Origin: a virus
Strand: one strand, 5' to 3'
IMG/VR virus record: IMGVR_UViG_3300020578_000034
Span: 23,842-87,841 of that record
DNA length: 64,000 nt
Shown in pieces: positions 37,421 to 47,050 of this stretch (within the stretch, counting starts at the first letter, position 1; each line of letters starts with the position of its first letter). The notes under the pieces are model-generated. The model made no database searches. It saw nothing but the letters and a program-made list of their open reading frames with translations, and was not told where the DNA came from. Position numbers and translations under genes: made by a program.

Positions 37421-37985
37421 TGACACGGGAGTGAAGGCGGATCCGCTTGGCGGCCTGCTGCCGCAGGAGGTCGTCACCGGCGACATAATGCGCGGCTACG
37501 GCCCGCGGCGCGGGAACCTCGAGCGGTTGCTGCGCTACTGGAGACCGATAATGAAAAAGCCCGGCGGCTTCCGGAGATGCAGGGTGATCCTGGCGGACCA
37601 CCCCGAGCTGTACCCGCTGAACAACATCTGCGCCTGGTTGCACCACGAGACGACGGGCCTCTGGCCCAACGAGGGCTGCCACCACCCGGGGATGAAGAAC
37701 TGCAGGAGAAAGTTGCGCGGAGTGGTGAACGGGTCGCTGTGGAGCGACTCGGATTTTGACGACCGCATGAGGAAGCTGACGAGGAGGGCGACCAAGAAGA
37801 AGGACCTCCGGTCCAGCGGTGGAATCGACGCGGCGCCACCGTACGAGCCGTTCGTCCCAGTCATCACCGACGACGACTGGGACCACGCCTGGAAGGTCAT
37901 GGACGACTTCGTGAAGATGGAGACGAAATTCGTCGCATTCGTGTGCGACGACAACAACTGGGAGATGTTCGACTCGGATGTATGA
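37410..37985 (+). CDS. Hypothetical protein I with conserved Cys/His core
   Basis: 191 residues. The core has an L-E-R-L-L-R-Y-W stretch, then P-G-G-F-R-R-C, then C-A-W-L-H-H-E-T-T-G-L-W-P-N-E-G-C-H-H, with several Cys and His close enough to bind a metal. I associate this block with actinophage structural-region proteins but know no function for it. It overlaps genes H and J. The C-terminus is acidic and Trp-containing. Confidence 0.8.
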   Translation: MKTDDTGVKADPLGGLLPQEVVTGDIMRGYGPRRGNLERLLRYWRPIMKKPGGFRRCRVILADHPELYPLNNICAWLHHETTGLWPNEGCHHPGMKNCRRKLRGVVNGSLWSDSDFDDRMRKLTRRATKKKDLRSSGGIDAAPPYEPFVPVITDDDWDHAWKVMDDFVKMETKFVAFVCDDNNWEMFDSDV

Positions 37986-40071
37986 CCTAACGAAGGCGAC
38001 CGAGTGCTGTCCCGGCAAGGAGACGGTGACCAGGACGATCCTGCCGTCCATCGCCGTGTCGAGGGACAGCGTCTACACCCTCCCGTTGTCCGTGGCGATG
38101 AGCAAGCAACATGCGGTCGACTTCAAGTGCTACCAGCTGGTCAAGGTCGGGCCCCACGCGGAGGTGTACGACCACAGAATCAAGTTCAAGGCCGGTCTCG
38201 TCAGGTCGGACAATCCCGTCGTGCGCGCGGCGCAGGCCGTCGCCGGAGCGGCCATCCCGGGCAACATCTCCAGCCTCAGGAGCCCCGGGCGCTCGGCGAT
38301 GTGGTCGGCGCTCACGCCCGGGGGGAGTTCGCCGATCCAGAGGGTTGGCTCCAACCCGCTCGCCAGGGCCGCCGCCGCGGCGTTCCCGAAGCCCGACAGG
38401 GGGTTCCGTTGCCCGGAGGGATTCCAGTTCGGTGGGCAGTTCACCGACAAGTATTTCTCGACGTGCGGCAAGAAGCTTTTCGTCCTCGCCGTGTCCATGC
38501 TGACGGGTGGCCCGCAGCAAATTCCTCTGAGGTCGCCGCGTCTCACGAGGGAGCTGAACATATCCGGTATCCCGCTCGTCCCGATAGGCAACGCGGGTCA
38601 GGTGTCGTTCACGAGGAGCCCCGACATAGAGATACCAAAGGTCGGCTCGACCAACTTTGGCTCGTACAAGCAGGCGATCAAAAACGTCGCCTCCGAGATG
38701 ACCGAGAGCACGAAGCCCGTCGCCAGGCTGGTGAGGAGGGACGGAGTCGTGCTTACCCCGCTGGTCTCCCCATCCGTCCTGAGGACCGTACCCGACAACA
38801 GGAACATGGAGGGTGCGTCTTACATCTCCTACGTCATGAAGCCGACGCAGATCGGTGGCCAGGAGCTGGGGATGTTCTCTAACAGCGGAATCAACTCGCT
38901 GGTGTATGTGCTCCCCAACGGTGGGACGCTCACCCTGAGGAAGACGCGCAACCTGAGCAATGGTGAGAGACGCAAGCTCGGCAAGCTCGTGGCCGAGGCG
39001 GAGAGGATGCAGAATGGCTCAGACGCCGCCGCCAGGATTGAGCACATCGTTGCGGAGATGGACGGTCCGATCTCGTACGAGCAATCCTTCGGCGACCTGC
39101 GCGGGCCGAACGACATGATCACGATAATCGATCCGAAGACGAAAAGGCAGCGACAGATACGGCGCTGGTACAGGGACGCATTCATGCTCGACAAGGCCCC
39201 CAGCCAGACCTCCTCCCGTACAACGCAGATAGAGGACGAGGCCGGGATGGTCGAAGACCTCAGCTCCGCCATAGGCATGCTGAACCAGGGCGGCCAGATC
39301 GGCAACATATCCCCAGAGTTGCGAATCCCCGCGATGGACATGAGCAGGGTCGCCGAGAGCAGGCGCCTGAACAACCGCACGACCAACTACAGGATCGGGG
39401 ACGAGACATTCACCGCCGTCACCCCCACCGTCGCCAACGAGCACATCGGGGTGATGGTCGCCGCCGAGGTCCAGTCGCAGCTCGGGGCCCTGTCGCCGGA
39501 GGTGTGGTTCGCGGGGTCGGGATCGCGCAGGCCGTACATCATCTCCTACCCGGACGACTCCGAGTCGCTGGGACGGTTCGCCAGGAGCACCGGCATGGAC
39601 CTTGCCGACCCCGAGGACATGGTGAGGTTGATGATCGCCGACGTGCTCACGGACGTTCGCGATCGCAACCCGTCGAACCTCTTCACGGTCGGCGACACCT
39701 CGCGGAAGAGGACCTTCGGCGGACCTGTCGCATCCTCCGGCGGGGCCGGCCTGACGCGCGACGAGCTCGCCAAGAGGGTAGACGCCCCGAAGCTGGTGGT
39801 GCTGAACGAGATCGAGAACTCCATGTACCGGGATTTCTTCATGCGGTTGCGAAAGGAGCAGAGGAGGCGCGCGGAAGCGCTGCTCGAGGAGATGCTTGAG
39901 CGGGCGAGGAGATTCGATATGGGAGAATTCTTCAGGCGCATGGCGATAGACGGAAAGCTCTCGGAGGCCGAGCGCAGGCACATGGACATAGTCAAGGCAA
40001 TATACGAGAACAGGGTGAGGACCCTCTCCGGCTCCCTCAAGTTCGTTAGGAACGTAATAAATGGAATCTGA
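37978..40071 (+). CDS. Protein J: Cys-containing N-terminus, EAGM junction, HipA/PI-kinase-like C-terminus
   Basis: 697 residues; ATG 37978 overlaps the end of gene I by 8 bases. The N-terminal half has C-P-G-K, C-Y-Q-L and R-C-P-E-G-F-Q-F-G-G-Q-F-T-D motifs, the last being a block I associate with actinophage structural genes. At 39238-39249 the exact EAGM motif (Met codon 39247) splits the protein into 423 and 274 residues. The second part has N-E-H-I-x8-E-x4-L-G-x-L-x-P-E and then D-V-R-D-R-N-P-S-N (D-R-N at 39661-39669), resembling the adenine-side helix and catalytic loop of HipA and phosphatidylinositol-kinase-like proteins. Kinase activity is inferred from limited motifs. It overlaps gene K by 11 bases. 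Confidence 0.88.
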   Translation: MYDLTKATECCPGKETVTRTILPSIAVSRDSVYTLPLSVAMSKQHAVDFKCYQLVKVGPHAEVYDHRIKFKAGLVRSDNPVVRAAQAVAGAAIPGNISSLRSPGRSAMWSALTPGGSSPIQRVGSNPLARAAAAAFPKPDRGFRCPEGFQFGGQFTDKYFSTCGKKLFVLAVSMLTGGPQQIPLRSPRLTRELNISGIPLVPIGNAGQVSFTRSPDIEIPKVGSTNFGSYKQAIKNVASEMTESTKPVARLVRRDGVVLTPLVSPSVLRTVPDNRNMEGASYISYVMKPTQIGGQELGMFSNSGINSLVYVLPNGGTLTLRKTRNLSNGERRKLGKLVAEAERMQNGSDAAARIEHIVAEMDGPISYEQSFGDLRGPNDMITIIDPKTKRQRQIRRWYRDAFMLDKAPSQTSSRTTQIEDEAGMVEDLSSAIGMLNQGGQIGNISPELRIPAMDMSRVAESRRLNNRTTNYRIGDETFTAVTPTVANEHIGVMVAAEVQSQLGALSPEVWFAGSGSRRPYIISYPDDSESLGRFARSTGMDLADPEDMVRLMIADVLTDVRDRNPSNLFTVGDTSRKRTFGGPVASSGGAGLTRDELAKRVDAPKLVVLNEIENSMYRDFFMRLRKEQRRRAEALLEEMLERARRFDMGEFFRRMAIDGKLSEAERRHMDIVKAIYENRVRTLSGSLKFVRNVINGI

Positions 40072-43000
40072 GACCTTCTTCTCCACGATCACCGACTCGG
40101 CGACCAACACGACGTTCGCCGTCGTCGTCGTCGACGGGGGGAGGGTCACCGCGCACGGGTCCATGAAGCAGGGCAAGGACTGGGCGGACTGGGTGAACCG
40201 GGGCAAGAAGTCGGTGGACCAGGTCTCGTTGTCCCTCGATCCCTCGTTGCGCATGTCGAAGTTCGTCCCGTTGACGAGGGACAACCTGATGTCGAGGTAC
40301 TCATCCTTCGGCCCGACCACCGTCAAGGGACTGGCCAGCATCATAGAGAACAAGTCCGTCCCCGAGCCCCTCGCGGCGAAGTCCGAAAAGCAGGACGCCA
40401 AGGCGGCGGATGTAAACGAGGATAAGGCTCCGTCGACGGAGCCGGAAAACGAGCCGGAATCCGAGCCGATAGCGACGTGGCTGCTCGCCGACGTCGGGAT
40501 AAGCATGTTCGACGTCCAGATCAAGGCGGAGGCAATCAACTTCAAGGCGAGGCAATTCGCGAGGAACATGGACTTCGCCTCTTTCGTGACCTGCGTCAAG
40601 GGGTCGAGGGCGACCGTCTCCGAAGGTCGTTGGAGGACCATGCCCGTGGTCGGCCGGCAGGTGTCGGACGTTCTCGACAAGTTCGACAGGAAGATCAAGA
40701 CGGGCGCTTTCGCGCATCTCGACAAGCAGGGGTACTTCGAGAAGTTGCTACCGATAGGTATGGCAAACCTGCCCCCGCCGCACCTCGTGCGGAACGCTGA
40801 CTCCGACCCGTTCATATACGAGGGAATTCCGTACATAAACGGCGGGAGGGGGATACTTGACCCCACTCCGCCGGGGACCAATCAGGTCGTTCGCGGCATC
40901 AGGTCCGTCGGCGGGGTTCTCGCAGAGATAGTGGACAAGCCGTCGAGGGTCAGAAGAATGACGAGGCGCGAAGACGAGGCGGACCGCCTGAGGTCCATCA
41001 CCGCGACGACGAACGACCTCAACCGGATAATCCCCGACGCGCGGAGCGGGGCGACCGGGCAGAGCAGGCTCAGGAGGAGGTTGTCGGCGCTCACGGACGC
41101 GATAGAGCCGGCGAACGTCTCGCCGTTGCGGCTTGATCGCCCGGCGACGAGCAGGGAGAGAAGGAGGGTGCTCGAAGGTCAGGCCCGCATCGCCACGCAG
41201 GAAAACCGAACCAGGCGCAATTTCACGGCAGACGCAGAGGCCGCGATGAGGAATGAGAGGGGTGACTCCCCGGAGACGCCCTCGGTGGTCAGGGCTGCTG
41301 AGCAGAGGACGCCGGGCGAGGTTGTGCCCAGCTCGGGTGACCCGACGCGCGGCGAGAGGGGGAGCGACCCGGGCGGGAGCGGGGGCGGCCTTCTCAACAG
41401 ACTCTCCAGGCGATTCTCCAGAATCTCCAATCGGATCGCCACCGGCGAAGACAAGACGCCAGAGCCAGACTTCGACGACAGGACCGAGATACCGTCCGCG
41501 CCAGTCGAGACGCCGCGCGTGGTGTCGGAGGACCCGTGGGTCATGGACAGGGACACGAGGGAACGCTTGCTCGCGGCGTTGGTCAAGGCCGTTCAGCCGG
41601 GCACGTACGCGACGTTCAGCTCCAGATTCGGGGAGGACGAGGTGGACTGGCCGGATTTCACGCCGTCCGAGCAGTCGGCGCTGATGCGCGAGCTTGGGTA
41701 TCGTCGCGACGAATTGCTCAACATCGTGACGGAACTGATGACTCCCGAGTTTTCGGCGGACAAGGACTACAGAAGCGACGGGGTTGTCACCCCGGAATCG
41801 GTGATGGAAGCCATCGCAAACGATTTCGTGTCGTTGAGGCCGGGTGGTGTGAACCTGTACGCCGACGTGATGTCTCTCGTGGCGATCAACGACATGCTCT
41901 CCTCGAAGGACTTCGAAACAGAAGCAAGGGCGTCCGCGTGGAGGATGATCGACAACAGGAACAGGAGCGTCGTGTCCAAGAGGGCGGACATTCAGCGCAG
42001 GGACGTCAGGGATGCGGGCTCGACGAGAATTCAGGGATCAATCGGGGAGAGGACCGTCATAGCGGGGGAATCGCCGAAGCAACAGTCTCCAATCGGGCCG
42101 ATGCTCTCCCTCAGCAAACTCCAGCCGATGAGGCTCAGGTACCAGCCGGAGAAGCCGGTCGGGATGAAAGAACTTTCCGAGTACTCCGATGTGGAGCGAG
42201 AGGCGGTACTGAGAAGCGCCATAGAGATGAGGGGCAACATCGTTGACTTCCTGCGCCAGAACTTGGGCATCCCGGCTGACACGGAGTTGACCGAGGACAT
42301 GCTGGCGGATTGGATGTCAAGGCTGGACGAGCAGGCCGCGAAGCGGGTCGGCATGTACGCACACAACCTGATCGTCCTTGACGGCATGATTCCATCGCTC
42401 ATCGGCTCCGACAAAAACGAAGCAGATGTTCAGTGGTCAAGTCTCACCGAACCGGCGAGGAACAGGATCCTCTCGAATGCGAGCGTGGGGCTGGTGCCGC
42501 AGGTTCCCAAGACGAACGTCCGCAAGACCAGGACGCGGCCGCCGAAGCCGCCATCCACACCGCAGACCGGTCCGACGGCGCCACCGAATGCTCCGACAAA
42601 AGTTCCCGGCGTGCCCGTGCCGATCGGCATGTCGACCGCACCAGGGAAGATTGACGCCTACAAGGGCGGCGTCGTCGAAGACTCACTCGACGTTCTGGAT
42701 GTCACGGACCAGGTCGTTACATGGACCCTCGAGGACGGAACGCAGCAGACCAAACCGATCAAGTCCCTGGGCGCAAACAATCAGTACGACCTAACCAACG
42801 CGGTCATTCAGGACGGCATCACCTACGTGATGGAAAGAAACCTCGGCATCTACAGGGACCCGGCGTCCGGGCTGTACCTGACCGACTACTCGAGGGTTCC
42901 GATATCGGTGGACACGACGATAACGCCCGCGTCGAGGCTGCTACCGGTGCAGAAATCAAGGAGCATGCCGGTGCGAAGCTATCCGCAGATCACCCTGAGG

Positions 43001-45628
43001 GAGGCGGACGCCAACAAACCCTACGGCCTCAACACAAACATGAAAAAGACGCAGATTGAGATGTTGACCGAGGTGCTCGGCATAGACGCCCAGCAGGCGC
43101 AGGAGCTGGTCGGCAAGGTCATCTACTTCGCCCCCAACGTCGCCCCGGGTAGGTCAATGGACAACTTCCGGCAGGCGGCGATGCTGCTGCTGAACGTGTC
43201 GTCAATCGGCACGGGGATACCCGATAGCGAAAAACTGAACTTGCAGTTGCTGGACGTCGTGGACATCCCAGAGAGCTCGGATCCGATCGAGACCTACCTG
43301 AATCACATCGGGAGGCCCGACATCGCCATCGCCTACGTCGCAGCCGGGAGACCGGTGGATTTCCTCTCGTTCAAACCGGACGGCAACAAAACCAGGGCCG
43401 CGGCCAACATACCCGACTCGAAGATACTCCCGGAGCACCTACAGGGGGCCACCAGAAATTCGTACTCCCGACGTCGTATGGCCTCTATATTCGACGAGGA
43501 CGCCGGCAACCTGGGAGAAAACGCCACCGTCCTCGTCCCGGGAATGCTGGCCACCGCAAAGCCGAGAGTTCGCAAGATGATCGTCCTATGGAGGCACCCA
43601 GACAACTACGACGTCGACGCGCGTCGTCACTGGAACAGTCCAGTGGTGACGCAAACCATCCAGGTGGCGGCGGCCGTCAACAAGGCGCTGGCGAGCGACG
43701 ATTCCAGGGACTGGTACGACGCATTCGAGAAGGTTCGCAGCACCTACGAGACGGCCAAGCAATCCCGCGACGCCTCCCTGAGATCGTGGGAGAGCGCCCA
43801 AGGGAATACGAGCAGGACGCCGAGACCGCGCCGGGAATTCGTCTTGGCCGGCGACCTCGTCGAGCAACTCGAGACAATCATCACCGACATCTTCGGGCCG
43901 AACATGCACAAGGTCGCAGACTCGGTCAGGCAAGAGAAGAGCCTGCGGGCGAAGATCGCGAACGACATGGGGCGCATGCGCAAGCGGGCGCAGGCTCTCG
44001 GTGTCCGGAACGTCGTCGGCCTCGAGGATGGGGCCCTCGTCCCGCCGGTCGACGCCACCGGCAGCCCGCTCCCGCCTCGCTCGCCGCAGGAAATCCTCGC
44101 AATGCTGGAAAAGCACCAGTCGCTCGGTTTCCTGCCGCACATTCCAAGGGACCTGGGGCCCAACGATGCGCCGGAGATATCCGAAATTTCCGATGAGGCG
44201 ATAAAGACGCTCGCGGCGATCGCCTTCTCCGTCGAAATGAAGCTGGACCCGGAGACGGGCAGACCGCTGCAGGAAGTGACGACAGAAGCAGTCGACAACA
44301 AGTACCTGTTGCACAACGCCCTCCAGTTTTTGACGGGGAACAAGGGGCGCCCGATCACGGTGACAGCGGAGGAATTCGGGCTCCTCGGAACCTCTTTCCT
44401 AACAGACCAAACCGAGAGCGTCGCGCCGGCCAATTTCCCGTACAACTTCTACATAGTGCGCAGGGGAATCGCACGCTCAAAACGCGGCAAGACCGCCAAT
44501 GCCATGGCGGAGGAACTCATCAATGGGCCGCTTTACACCAAGATAGACAGCGCCACCGCCGGCGGCTACGGCCTCAACTTCGCAAGGCCCAACGCTGGAA
44601 TGGTCGACGGTTACGGGGGCTCCGACCCGCTGGGGGACTTGATCCTGGCCGCCGTGCCCAAGACGGCGCGCGTCGACAACAGATCCAGGATGAACGGGCT
44701 GTACGCGGAATTGCTGGAGATGTTCGGAGCCTTCTTCACCGGCATCACGCACTTCAACGGAACCGAAAAAACGCTGGCGATCGACCTTGACGCCACCGAC
44801 GACCCGGACTGGAGGCCGGACAACCGGGCCAATCCGTTCTACAGGGCCAGAAGACCGAACACGGCGCACGGCTACTACGTGCCGCACGGTAGCGTATCTA
44901 TTTCGGCCCACAGGGGCTCAAGCTTCTTGGGCGAGGAACTGGCCCAACTTGCGAGAGAAATGGGCGTCACCATCCCGAAAATAGACACCGCCGATCCCGA
45001 GGCGATTAGGGGGCTCGGTAATGTGATAATGCTCCTTGCCTCCGAGAAATCACGGAGGGAAGTCGCAAGAGGGGGTGGCCCGTTCGCAGAAGACGACACA
45101 CAGGCCAATGACCCCGACCGGGCAATGGACAGCCTTGCCGGGCCGCAATGGTGGAACGCCACGAGGGCGCAGGTCTTCGGATGGATGATCCAAATGGAAA
45201 TTCTCAAGTCGATGGAGATAGCGAGGATGAAGGCCCTCGGCAAGGTTCCGTGGAACGACAGAATAGCCGAACTCGTCGCCGCCCAGGAAATCATGACTTG
45301 GTGGAATGACGAACTCGTCCAGGCGATGCTGTTCGGAGTGGACGTCGGCTCCGCCGACGACGGTTTGCCCCTCACCACGAACCCGTCGAGAATCTTCAAG
45401 GGTTACAAAATCGGCACCCACGTCATGGTCTACAACCGGTCGGCATTGGTTTTCGTCTCCCGGCCACTCACGCGAGCCGGCGAGCTGGCTATCGTGGAGT
45501 CGGTGAGGGACCCGAAGATAAGGAAGCCCGGAGAGCCGAGCATGGTCTGGAACTCCTTCCACGGAAAATGGATAAACGACCCGGACTACAAATCGGGCGC
45601 ACCCGCAGACGACAAGGACGGAACATGA
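40061..45628 (+). CDS. Polyvalent protein K with shared N-terminal module and ART-like C-terminus
   Basis: 1,855 residues; ATG 40061 lies in ATGGAATCTGA, overlapping the previous stop by 11 bases. The first ~120 residues are an alpha/beta domain, then an acidic linker, then a small domain. Residues ~228-280 hold the shared D-S-D...EGIPYINGGRGILDPTP module. An EAAM variant junction follows (Met codon 41246), leaving a 1,460-residue segment. Near the C-terminus (about 44445-44720) the order V-R-R-G, then T-A-G-G-Y-G-L-N-F-A, then D-L-I-L-A-A-V-P suggests an ART-like fold, without a definite catalytic Glu. The middle is unassigned. Closely coupled to J and L. Confidence 0.9.
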   Translation: MESETFFSTITDSATNTTFAVVVVDGGRVTAHGSMKQGKDWADWVNRGKKSVDQVSLSLDPSLRMSKFVPLTRDNLMSRYSSFGPTTVKGLASIIENKSVPEPLAAKSEKQDAKAADVNEDKAPSTEPENEPESEPIATWLLADVGISMFDVQIKAEAINFKARQFARNMDFASFVTCVKGSRATVSEGRWRTMPVVGRQVSDVLDKFDRKIKTGAFAHLDKQGYFEKLLPIGMANLPPPHLVRNADSDPFIYEGIPYINGGRGILDPTPPGTNQVVRGIRSVGGVLAEIVDKPSRVRRMTRREDEADRLRSITATTNDLNRIIPDARSGATGQSRLRRRLSALTDAIEPANVSPLRLDRPATSRERRRVLEGQARIATQENRTRRNFTADAEAAMRNERGDSPETPSVVRAAEQRTPGEVVPSSGDPTRGERGSDPGGSGGGLLNRLSRRFSRISNRIATGEDKTPEPDFDDRTEIPSAPVETPRVVSEDPWVMDRDTRERLLAALVKAVQPGTYATFSSRFGEDEVDWPDFTPSEQSALMRELGYRRDELLNIVTELMTPEFSADKDYRSDGVVTPESVMEAIANDFVSLRPGGVNLYADVMSLVAINDMLSSKDFETEARASAWRMIDNRNRSVVSKRADIQRRDVRDAGSTRIQGSIGERTVIAGESPKQQSPIGPMLSLSKLQPMRLRYQPEKPVGMKELSEYSDVEREAVLRSAIEMRGNIVDFLRQNLGIPADTELTEDMLADWMSRLDEQAAKRVGMYAHNLIVLDGMIPSLIGSDKNEADVQWSSLTEPARNRILSNASVGLVPQVPKTNVRKTRTRPPKPPSTPQTGPTAPPNAPTKVPGVPVPIGMSTAPGKIDAYKGGVVEDSLDVLDVTDQVVTWTLEDGTQQTKPIKSLGANNQYDLTNAVIQDGITYVMERNLGIYRDPASGLYLTDYSRVPISVDTTITPASRLLPVQKSRSMPVRSYPQITLREADANKPYGLNTNMKKTQIEMLTEVLGIDAQQAQELVGKVIYFAPNVAPGRSMDNFRQAAMLLLNVSSIGTGIPDSEKLNLQLLDVVDIPESSDPIETYLNHIGRPDIAIAYVAAGRPVDFLSFKPDGNKTRAAANIPDSKILPEHLQGATRNSYSRRRMASIFDEDAGNLGENATVLVPGMLATAKPRVRKMIVLWRHPDNYDVDARRHWNSPVVTQTIQVAAAVNKALASDDSRDWYDAFEKVRSTYETAKQSRDASLRSWESAQGNTSRTPRPRREFVLAGDLVEQLETIITDIFGPNMHKVADSVRQEKSLRAKIANDMGRMRKRAQALGVRNVVGLEDGALVPPVDATGSPLPPRSPQEILAMLEKHQSLGFLPHIPRDLGPNDAPEISEISDEAIKTLAAIAFSVEMKLDPETGRPLQEVTTEAVDNKYLLHNALQFLTGNKGRPITVTAEEFGLLGTSFLTDQTESVAPANFPYNFYIVRRGIARSKRGKTANAMAEELINGPLYTKIDSATAGGYGLNFARPNAGMVDGYGGSDPLGDLILAAVPKTARVDNRSRMNGLYAELLEMFGAFFTGITHFNGTEKTLAIDLDATDDPDWRPDNRANPFYRARRPNTAHGYYVPHGSVSISAHRGSSFLGEELAQLAREMGVTIPKIDTADPEAIRGLGNVIMLLASEKSRREVARGGGPFAEDDTQANDPDRAMDSLAGPQWWNATRAQVFGWMIQMEILKSMEIARMKALGKVPWNDRIAELVAAQEIMTWWNDELVQAMLFGVDVGSADDGLPLTTNPSRIFKGYKIGTHVMVYNRSALVFVSRPLTRAGELAIVESVRDPKIRKPGEPSMVWNSFHGKWINDPDYKSGAPADDKDGT

Positions 45629-46044
45629 GAGACCCCAGCGCAATACGCATGACGGAGCCCGAGCAGTTGGAGATGATGTCCGACTACGCGTCGGTGGCCG
45701 AGGACGCGAAGTATCCACCGTTCACGGTGCCGGGCAACCAGAAGGACGAAGATTTCCTTTTGATCCTCTCCAAGGAGTACGACCATTTCCTTTACGGCGA
45801 AAAGCCCTACGACTCATTTCGGGCCGTGCAGGAGGCATACTCGGATGAGCTGGTCGAATCACGCGCGTGGAGGTCGCTTGCGTACTCCCCGCAGGAAGCG
45901 GCCATGGAGGTCCTCACGCGATCCCTGAGGGACGCCAGCGTCCCCGCCGAAGAAATCGAGTACAGTGCCGAGAGGCTGTACATCTTGCAGGCCAAGACGC
46001 AGTACATGGGTGATCTTGAATTTCTGCCGTGGGAACCGCTGTGA
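45625..46044 (+). CDS. Small hypothetical protein L
   Basis: 139 residues from ATG 45625, which overlaps the previous stop (ATGA). An upstream in-frame ATG at 45568 lies inside gene K and is less likely. Acidic, mixed alpha-helical, no cysteines. No family recognised; conserved coupling suggests a role with K or M. Confidence 0.8.
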   Translation: MRDPSAIRMTEPEQLEMMSDYASVAEDAKYPPFTVPGNQKDEDFLLILSKEYDHFLYGEKPYDSFRAVQEAYSDELVESRAWRSLAYSPQEAAMEVLTRSLRDASVPAEEIEYSAERLYILQAKTQYMGDLEFLPWEPL

Positions 46045-46976
46045 GAGAGAAGGCCACCAGGGAGGACGCCCTCAAGATCGCCCGCTACATGGGTTGCCGG
46101 GGGGTCCATCAGGGCGAAAACGGGGATTGGTTGCCGTGCGCCGACGCCGAGACGCTCAGTCGTCTGTCCTCGGCGGCGGAGGACGACGCGTGGTTGCTGC
46201 GCTTTCAAAAGGACGTGCATTCGGGGAACGGACCCGTCGGGGGCGTGGCGGCGAACGTGGACATGAACGGCAGGAGGAAGAGGGGAGTGAGACCGTTCGA
46301 CGTGCCACCCCAGGAGTTCGGGGAGAGAAAGTCGGCCAACAACTACACGAAGCCGAAACTGAGGGAGAGCATCAAGAATCGCATCATGGCGGGCTCGCAG
46401 GGGGGCAAGCCAGGGCAGTGGTCGGCGCGCAAGGCGCAGCTCGTCGCGCAGGAGTACAAGAAGCGCGGCGGAGGGTACAGGGGAAAGAAAACCAAGAAGC
46501 AACGCTCACTCTCCAAGTGGACCAAGGAGAAGTGGACGACATCGGACGGCAAGCCCGCGATACGCCAGGGCGGGACGAGGCGCTACCTGCCAGCCAAGGC
46601 CTGGTCAAAGCTGAGCCCGTCCCAGAGGGCCGCCACCAACAAGAAGAAGCGCGAGGGCAGCAAGAGGGGACGACAGTTCGTTGCCAACACGCAAGCCGCG
46701 GCGAGGGCGAGGAAGACCTCTACCAAGTCCGGTTACCCAATCATCGTGAAAAAGACGCTCGTGATGGAGAGATTCACGGAGACGGAAGGCCGCGGACCCG
46801 GGCCGCGTCGCAAGAAGAGGGGCAAGAGATGGGAGAAGCTCACCGAGAGGGGTCCCTCCCAGATCGTTTCGACGCCGAACCTCGGCCTGACATCCAAGTC
46901 GCAGTCCGTTGATCTGCAAAAGATCGGCACGGAAGTCAGACAAGTGTTGACGACCTCAAGATTTTTGGCGGACTAA
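46041..46976 (+). CDS. Basic protein M with DUF5872-like domain
   Basis: From GTG 46041 (GTGA overlap with gene L), 311 residues; GTG 46029 is an alternative adding four. The N-terminus has A-R-Y-M-G-C-x-G-x-H-Q...W-L-P-C, a small Cys-containing domain also found at the start of protein N. The centre is very Lys/Arg-rich and contains KWTKEKW, GGTRRYLPAKAW, LSPSQRAAT and GRQFVANT, matching the DUF5872-type domain found in phages and large DNA viruses. Strongly basic, so a nucleic-acid-binding, head-internal protein is plausible. Confidence 0.85.
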   Translation: MREKATREDALKIARYMGCRGVHQGENGDWLPCADAETLSRLSSAAEDDAWLLRFQKDVHSGNGPVGGVAANVDMNGRRKRGVRPFDVPPQEFGERKSANNYTKPKLRESIKNRIMAGSQGGKPGQWSARKAQLVAQEYKKRGGGYRGKKTKKQRSLSKWTKEKWTTSDGKPAIRQGGTRRYLPAKAWSKLSPSQRAATNKKKREGSKRGRQFVANTQAAARARKTSTKSGYPIIVKKTLVMERFTETEGRGPGPRRKKRGKRWEKLTERGPSQIVSTPNLGLTSKSQSVDLQKIGTEVRQVLTTSRFLAD

Positions 46977-46999
46977 CGTCCCCGACGCTTACCTTGAAG

Positions 47000-47005
47000 T
47001 ATCCT
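47000..47005 (+). promoter_or_regulatory. Candidate -10 box upstream of gene N
   Basis: TATCCT within AAGTATCCT, 46 bases before the start of gene N in a 74-base gap. The related AAGTATTCT occurs in the gap before the capsid gene. No clear -35 in either place. Confidence 0.3.
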
Positions 47006-47050
47006 TATCGGTACTAAAAGCGCGCCCAACACGCGAGCGGACGGGAAAAG

